This document shows, in pieces, positions 14,201-23,200 of a DNA stretch of 64,000 bases. Numbering within the stretch: position 1 is the first letter of the stretch; the number at the start of each line of letters is the position of its first letter. The DNA is from Plotosus lineatus (taxonomy: Eukaryota > Chordata > Actinopteri > Siluriformes > Plotosidae), in assembly GCA_024760905.1 (NCBI GenBank), contig CM045733.1:68323501-68387500 (forward strand), written 5' to 3'. The notes under the pieces were generated by a model, which was not told where the DNA came from, made no database searches, and saw only the letters and a program-made list of their open reading frames with translations. The position numbers and the translations under genes were made by a program.

Positions 14201-17200
14201 CCCCCCACCCCATATATTTACATGCCAGGTTCTACAGTGATCCAAAAACCCAAAACTGTCAAGGCCCTTGGCATCCTCAACTAAACCCAAAAACAAGCAA
14301 TTTGCAAGCTGCACAATGAGCAGCAGTGCTTCAAAACCTTAAAGCACGAGCAGGCCAAGTGTTGTGAGGCATTTCATAAGCTGTTCAGACCACTCAATCT
14401 CCACTACAACCATGGCACACACCAAGCTGGCCTCCATAGTCGAGCCTTACTGGAGCTCTGCCAGGGTGCAAACACAACATGAGAATGAGCTGATATGGAA
14501 TGCACTTGGAGTCTTCCCCTCGATGTAGAAGGAAACCCAGCTTACCATCCAATAACTGCCAAACAGAAGGAGTATTCTAACATCAAGATAAATCTCCCAA
14601 CAGCTTCAGTGACCAGAAAACAGAGGAGCACTTCTGATGCTTCTGGTCACTGCAGCTATCCAAGGTGAGCTGTCCCTTGACTAACGCACAGCAGCTGAAG
14701 GACCTCTATTGACAGTGGCTTATGGCACAGGAACAGGATATGGAACAGATCACTGAGCTGGTGGTACTGAAGGAATTTGTCATTCAACGTCTGAAAGTGG
14801 GTCTCTCACTACATGTCCACATCTTTGGGAAATAGGTCAGCTGACAAAATATAACACGACAGTAATCACTGATCTAGGTGTCCCATTTTCTCATCACCCA
14901 CTCTTTCCCACATTCCTTTTCCAATTACAGTGTCCTGGAAAACGAGTACAAAAACCTATTTTCCTTAACCTTCTTCTCCACCAGATAGAAGTTTCAATGC
15001 CTACCATGACCAGGGCAGCACCCAGTGAGATCCCAAACATGCCACAACAAGAAGTAAATTAAGACCTAGTAATGGTCAAATGACTTTCCGGTTACAACAT
15101 TTGTATGTGTTATCACTGGTTAAGAAAAATCAGTGATCATGCGTTGCTCAGGTCAAGCTCAAATTTTTGACCAGACTGACAATTTGTGAGGAATTACAAA
15201 TTGAAGACAATGAGTGGTTTATATGGATATACTCTATTCAATAAATCTAATCAATAAATCCCAGTGCAGCTAACTGGGATATCAAAGGCGGGCCATGTCT
15301 CTCACTGTCTATGGTGTGAGACATGTAAAAGAACCACTGCTGACTTTCGTAAAGAGTAGGCTGCAAAGTCGTCAGCGTGTTTCTGTCCCTTGCTAAAAAG
15401 GGTTGTGACAGGAAGGGCATCCGACGTAAAAACCTCTGCCAAATCAAATGTGCGAATCAGATGATCACACTTTTCGAGTCTTTGTTCAGCATTTGGGCCA
15501 AGGTGTTGTCACAAGGGACAGCCTGTTTTTAATTCACTGATAATTGATTAAATATGTCAGTTATACACATAAAACATTGACATGCGGTATGTTAAACCAT
15601 CAACTTTTGCTTTTTTGCAAAATTAAATTTAATACATCAATTACTGTGTTTAAAATTACTTAATGAAAAAGCACTCCTATCGCTTCTGGACAGCACTTGT
15701 ATAGGCCCGCGACGACAACCCATGGGGTACCTAGTCGAACTTTATATGCATTTGATCATCTTTCAAAGCAATATTTAATACAAGTTGGAGAACCTGTAGC
15801 GTAGACAGTAGACAAAATCTCTCACCCGGTTATAACAAAAAACAAGTGACTTTGGGCTAAACTGGTTAACCTGGAAGAATAAATCGTGAAATAAAATAGT
15901 CACTGATGTTGCTTATCACAATTTTAACTTTTCAAACTGAAACAAATCTTTTCAGTTTTTAAACGAAAGGGAATTTACGGTTGTTCAGTATCACTATCTA
16001 TTCAATAAACTTGTATTAATCTAGACATGCATTTTGTTATATGCTGTTCTTAGTAACGGAGGTACAAATAGGAAGGGGATGTCGTCGTAAAAGGATCAGC
16101 ACAGCCAGCAGTGATCAACAACCAATGAAATCGCATAGTTCCTTTTACCAGTCACCGCCCGCTGCAAACTAATCAGCCATTTCGGATTCCTCAAAAGTCC
16201 TTTATTAAAACAACAAACTTGATGGATATCTGGTGTGGTTGTGTTTGTTCTAACTGCAAAAATCTATTTGTATTGTCATTTTCTTCCTTATTGGGTTTCC
16301 TGTGTGGACAAGGATGTCACAACAAAATGAATCTTGTGGTTTTATGACATTTGCATAAATGTGGTGCTCCTGAGCTCCAATTTCATCCATAGCCTTCAAT
16401 CAAATTTATTGTTCCTTCATTAGTTGTCGCTTTCTAGATTTTCAACCACAGAAATTATTTTGCAGTCTGTCTCTAATCTTCTCTTCAGGTGATGAAATGT
16501 ACATTAAGAGGTGATTGACAGGTCCAATTTACATAGATAACACATTAGGAAAAATTGGAAAGAAAGATCTAACAGCAAAAATGGAAATTCAGTAGGTTCC
16601 GAAATTTGGAGGAACTCTAGAAACTCGCTGGTCAGAAAATTTTGACAGTATGTTGAGAAATGTGGACAGAATACGAGCCCAGAGATCGAATTTCAGCCTG
16701 TATCGCTTGTCTTTCTCCCTTGTACTGGGATTTTATAAACTGTTATGGGTTGTGAAAACTATTTTGATACAAATACAGTAGTATTAACAATAATTATTTT
16801 TTAAACTTACTATATTAACCACAGAAGAAAATTGGTGAAACATTATTTGTGAACACTACAAGCGAGTGGATCCAGAGTCGATAATGCTTTAACCAAAACG
16901 GCATTCAGTTTGTCAAGATCACTTGGAGCAAGCATCATCATCATCTCATCATGCTTTAAATTGAATAAACAAACTATAAAACCACTTTTCTTGATTTCTG
17001 CATAGTATATAGTATGAAGGAGTATAAAGCCTCATTTATGGTGTGAAGTTGACTTACATTTTTCTATAGTAGGGATCATAATTTTGAACAGGAAAAAAAC
17101 CCACCTCTACAGTGCTCAACTCTACTCAGAACTTGAAGCTTACCTGACCTGCCTCTATCATGTCATATGCAACAATGTTTGTTTCTGTATAGTATATACA

Positions 17201-20200
17201 AACAACAGTTATATACTTCAGGATTGGTGGAGGACTTGAATTGAATGCCATTGAGACTGTTCAACTCAGCAACATCCATCTCATCTTTAGCGTGTAATTA
17301 TTAAAAACTGCTGTGAAATAAGTACGTCATCATTCCTTTTGGAACATTGCAGAATACCAGCGGGAGTTTTTATGATACTATTATACAATGTTTTCACAAT
17401 TTTAAGAATGGGAAGGACCTTTACCTGTGGAATCTTCTTTCCTGAAATTACAAGGAAATAATATTAGAATTTTTTTTCTGTGTTTCTGAAATATGACACT
17501 TTAAAATGTAAAAAAAGGACAGAAGAGGAAAACACAGAGGCAGTGGGGAGGGAAATAAACAGTGTCAAAATAATTAAATAGTTAATAAGCAACAGCTAAA
17601 TAGAATTTTTAAATACGATTAATACACAATTACTTGTGTATCCCACAATTGTTGGGATTTTTTTTTCTAGCACTGTGGACCCACCCCAATCATGTAACAT
17701 GCAAATAACAACCTATGATGATGCAGACAAACGGGCAGTGGTGGTCTAGTGGTATAGGGCACTGGATCGCTGATCCAAAAGTTGGGGGTTCGAGTCCCAC
17801 TCTCCACAAGGTTGTCACTGTCAGCCAATGTGACAATCGACTAATGGAAAGGTGATGATGGGCTAATACATGGGTATTGCAAGGATGATGAAGAATCGAT
17901 GCTCGGCTAATGGAGAAGTGCCGCTGGGGTAATACGAGGTAAGGCAAGGATAACACAGAAGTGAGTCTCGGCTAATGGAGCCATGACAGTCGAGAATAAT
18001 TGTATGCTAATAGCATTATAGTGATTTATTATGAGGGCAGTGGTGGCCAAGTGGTATAGGGCACTGGATCGCTGATCCTAAGGTTGGGGGTTCGAGTCCC
18101 ACTCTCCACAAGGTTGTCACTGTCCCCCCCCAGTGCAGCTAACTGGGTTATCAAAGGCGGGCCATGTCTCTCACTGTCTATGGTGAGAGGTTCATGTAAA
18201 AGAACCATTGCTGACTTTCGTAAAGAGGAGCTGCAAAGTCGTCAGCGTGCTTCTGTCCCTTGCTAAAAAGGGTTGTGACAGGAAGGGCATCCGACGTAAA
18301 AACCTCTGCCAAATCAAACGTGCGAATCAGATGATTCGCTGTGGCGACTCTCGAGTAAAAAGGAAAAAGCCGAAAGGAAGACAGACAGACAGATGATGCA
18401 GACAAACAGGTTTACATGCTACATGAAGCCTGTAACCTCTGCCATCTTATGAACATATTTATAGAATTGATGGGTTCTTGTTTAAAATCCTAAGTAATAA
18501 AGGCAGTAGCACAGAAAACTCATATTATCTCTGACTAACACACACACACACACACACACCCAGCTGTGCAGCAGCTAAAGTGCATGCTAAAGGCAGAGAT
18601 TCCAAATACCTGTTCAAAAGCATATAGTCCTGTATTTTCCGGACTATATGTCGATCCGGAGTACAAGTCGCATTGGCCAAAACATGCCTAACAAAGAAGA
18701 AAAAAAAAAAAAAGAAGGAAAAAAAAAAAAAAAAAAAAATACACTATATAAGTTGCACAGGGCTATAAGTCGCGAACTCATGGAAACTGTCTATCCTGGC
18801 TTGGAAATCTGTTGGCAGTTTTTGTGACGTTGTGGTCCTTGCTCTGATAGAGAAGGGGTTGCATTGCATGAAGCGGTAACACCAAGAAAGTCCTCACGCA
18901 AGGTCATTTAAATTCATCTCCTTGACAACTACCTGGACGTGGAGCCGCAACTGCACTGTTGACAAGCCTCTCCCTGCAGCATGTTGCTCAAGCCCCCATG
19001 TGCAAACTCATTCCTCCAGCTGCGACTATGTAGTTTTTAGCCCGCGATTAGCTTTTTTTGTTTGTTTTCTTTATTGCAATAATAATCATCTCCGCGTTTC
19101 TGCCCTCTTGTTGCTGTCTTGCAATTTGTGAGTGTAAAAATAAACATGTGAAATTGAGTTCGTTATTATTAACAGAATTATATGTAATAATTTCACTACC
19201 TGGACGTGGCGATGCAACTGCACTGTTGACAAGCCTCTCCCCCTGCGGTATGTTGCTCAAGCACCCAATGTGCGAGCTCGTTCCTCTAGCTGTGGCCATC
19301 TAACTTTTAGCCTGAAATTAGCTTTTTTTGTTTTCTTCCTTGCATTAATAGTTATCTCCACTTTTCTCGAGTCCCTCACAAGTTTCTCATTCACTCCAAA
19401 CTTTCTTACTGCTGCTCGATTACTATTTTCTGCTGCATATTTCACTACTTGCAGCTTGTAATGCACAGAATAGGATTTTCTTTTTGGGGCTATGTCTTCA
19501 GTGGTGGATGAGCAGGTACTGGTACCCAAGCCTAGAGTTCCCTTTTGTGGTTGCGAGTGTAAAAATAACCAACATATGAAATTATGTCTTATGAAGACAA
19601 ACAGAATTACAGCAGACCCTTGACTATTCGCGATTTTGCACTTGCGGTTTGCATATTCGTGAACTGCCGAGCAACTGGCACGTCATTCAAATTTAACCAA
19701 TGGCTGTCCTCCTTCCTGCTGATTGGTTGAGATGATGTAACACCCCTTTTTCCTCATTCGTGCACAAGTTGTCAATGAGCCTCGTTTATTTGTGTGTTTT
19801 AATTACTAGTTAAGCTCTATGATGCCACTCAAACGCTGTGCGTCTTCTCTGGCTAAGATGTCTCTTCTGAAGAAAGTTTCCTCTGAACTGTTGTATTAAA
19901 GTCTTTTTCAATTATTATTCCAGTACTGTACCTAAGTTAATGTTTAGAATGTTTCTGCAAGAGATTTTATGTTCTGTAGAATGTTTAACAAATGATACCA
20001 AAAAGATAAACTTTATTTCGCTTCATATCCATTTACATTGAACTTGGAGTGACGTGTCTAGGATGGCGCTGGGCAACGTCGCAAAGTTCTCAGAGTCAAA
20101 TTGTTTCTTTGTTCATTTTAGTTTGTTTTATTTATTGTTTTGTTTGTTCATGTTTTGCACTATGCTCGTCGATGACTGGTCGACCCTACTACAGATATGA

Positions 20201-23200
20201 GATCAGAGTCTTGGGGCGTGTATAACTAAGCACGATTAATACTATTAAAGTCTTTTTCAATTATGATTCCAGTACAGTAACCAAGTTAATGTTTAGAATG
20301 TTTGAGTGTGTGATTTTATTTACTGTTTTGTAGCATGTTTCTCTTTTTGTTTAGCCAATTTTTACATTTCTTGTTCTTTTTTGTTCTGGTCTGTGTTTTT
20401 GGGGGACTTTGATTGTGGCGGCTGTGCCTCTAACTTTTCTCTCCGCTTCAACTGAGGGGCGTGGCTGAGCTACTCGGACTGAATTCAGTTCATACCTGAA
20501 TTCAGTCAAATACAGCAATGCAATACCTTCCTGTAGTGGACATTTTTGAGAACTACATGTTTCATGGAAAATGCAATTAAAGGTGTTCTTATATATATAT
20601 ATCAGTCGGCCCCCAACTTATGAAGACCACTGTGTACGAAATCCCAGGGTTACGGAAAACATTTTCTTGAGTTTCCATCTCCGAGATACGAAACAACCCA
20701 CTCTTACGAAAAGAAATTCAAACACGCCAATCAAAATTTCACACGACGAGCGAGTTGCTCTCTCATTGGCTGTCTCTCAACATCCCGCCCCGTTGGCCTC
20801 CCAGATAGAGACAGAAGGAAACGCCACTCTTTAGTTTAGTTTTTAAAGTTGTTTTAATTCAGTAAATGTTTAATAAATGTGGGTGCATTTGAGCTCATCT
20901 GGAATTCCGATCCCTCAAGGAATCAAATTAAAGTTGAGTTTGTCAAGCAGGGAATATGCTTTGAATTCAGGTCTTGTGGGCGTGGCCCACAGCATGTGGG
21001 CGAGAGAGAGGTGCGTGTGTTAATAAAAATGTTTAATAATGGTTTAATTATTAAATATGTTAATAAAATGGTTTAATATGTTAATAAAATGTTTAAATGG
21101 TTTAATAAATAATGTTCTTTTACTTTTAACACATATTTCATACAAAATTGATGTACTTTTATTATTTTTAAAGGGTTTATGGGGTTTATCCAGTCCAAAG
21201 ACTGGAGCCTTCAAACGAATTAGGCGTTTAACATGTAAGATGCGACCCCTACTTACGAAATCCACGCTGTACGAAAAGAGCTTTGGAACAGATTAATTTC
21301 GTAAGTTGGGGGCCGACTGTATATATGTAATACTTTCACATATAAGTCGCTCTGGAGTATTAAAAGTCGCACCTTCAGCCAAAGTATGAAAAAAGTGCGA
21401 CTTACAGTCTGTAAAATACGGTAATATCAGCATCTTTTTCAATGAACATTTCATACAATAATAAGGAACCTTCTGGAAATAAATTACAGATGTGATGCTG
21501 TTATATTACTAAATATATGGTGCCTCCATACACATTGAGGAAAATAAATAAAACTAAACACTTTTGCTTCTTCTCAGTGTTAGTGTTAAACCAAAACGTA
21601 TTTGAAGTAATGTTATTGCTTTAACCAAAACTCAAGGGAAAAAAGTAAAAATCGTAAAGCTTGTGCAAGTTTAAAATAAATAAGTCAGTGGCTATAACAT
21701 GATGTACTTCAAATTTCACGAGGACATCTGGAAGTACTTTCCAAACGCTTTCTTGTTAAAATTGAGAGTTTTTGCTGAAGGACATGCCTGTGGCAACAAT
21801 TCTTCACACCAATTCTCACCATCTCCTGGTGTTTCTGGTTGCAGTCTAGAGCTCTGCTCTTTTGTAAGTGGAGAAATCGGTTTTGATTTTGCATACGTAG
21901 TTGAAATTCATGAGGAACAGTGGCGGTCTAGCGGTATAGGGCGCTGGATCGCTGATCCAAAGGTTGGGAGTTCGAGTCCCACTCTCCACATGGTTGTCAC
22001 TGTCCCCCCAGTGCAGCTAACTGGGTTATCAAAGGCGGGCCATGTCTCTCACTGTCCATGGTGAGAGGCATGTAAAAGAACCATTGCTGACTTTCGTAAA
22101 GAGTAGGCTGCAAAGTCGTCAGCGTGTTTCTGTACCTTGCTAAAAAGGGTTGCGACAGGAAGGGCATCCGACGTAAAAACCTATGCCAAATCAAACGTGC
22201 GAATCAGATGATGTGGCGACTCCCGAGTAAAAGGGAAAAAGTCGAAAGGAAGACAGACAGTTGAAATTCATGAGGAACAACAATCCGTGAATTGACAAAT
22301 TATTTTTACAACATTGATTTACCTCCTAGTTGACTCAACAGTCTGATCCCACTTTGGGTACCTAGAAAAAATATGAATGATAATTTTCACCAACGATGCA
22401 AGTTCTAGCTAATAGTCTGTTATCTCAAAATTACGAATAAATTAAATATTTCCATAATACATTAAAATACAATAAGCAATACTGCTTTCAGGGCTGAGGA
22501 ACACACACTTACTTTTTCACAAGTTCAAGCTGACTTCTAGTATGTTCTCTACTGCTTACGTGATCAAGCCATTCCTACAAACACATTGTACAGAATTAGA
22601 TGACACACCAATTATGTTATTTAATGGCAACACTTTGTGCCGCATCTACTTGATAAAAACTATGAACTTACTGAAAAACTAGAGTTTTAATAAGATTTCA
22701 AACTTCAATACACTAAAATTATCAATAATTTTACCATCTTTCCAAAACTTTGCTAAACTAATTTCTCATACTGCAAGGACAGCCGGACAGATGTAATCAA
22801 CACAGACATGTTTCAAAGCAAATAAGTGACCCTCATTACAGAGTTTTATTTTTGAAACTCATTTAATCAAACTTGTTTTGTTTTTATTATTTTTGGATTA
22901 CGGTATATTAATTGTTCATAGCCGCTAGCTATTCTGTGAACACCAGAAGCAAAAGGATTTCCTTCTTTGTTGATGTAAAAATAATGATAAAATTTAATGT
23001 GTAAAAATTTAAAAACCAGCATAAAAATTGAAAATCAGAAGAAATATCAATATAAACGCAAAGAGACATTTATATATAAAATAAGACTTAAAAATACAAC
23101 TCTTCTGGGCCGCAATACGGTACAATAATATCCTCATTTCCCAGTTAACTTACCGGAATTCCGAAAGATGATTAATTTACATCTTTCGATGATTTGTTGA

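Noticed and set aside
17733..17822. tRNA gene-like sequence with good A and B boxes
   Set aside because: Recurs as the head of many SINE copies with tails and target duplications, lacks a proper tRNA acceptor-stem pairing and 3' terminator; not a functional tRNA.
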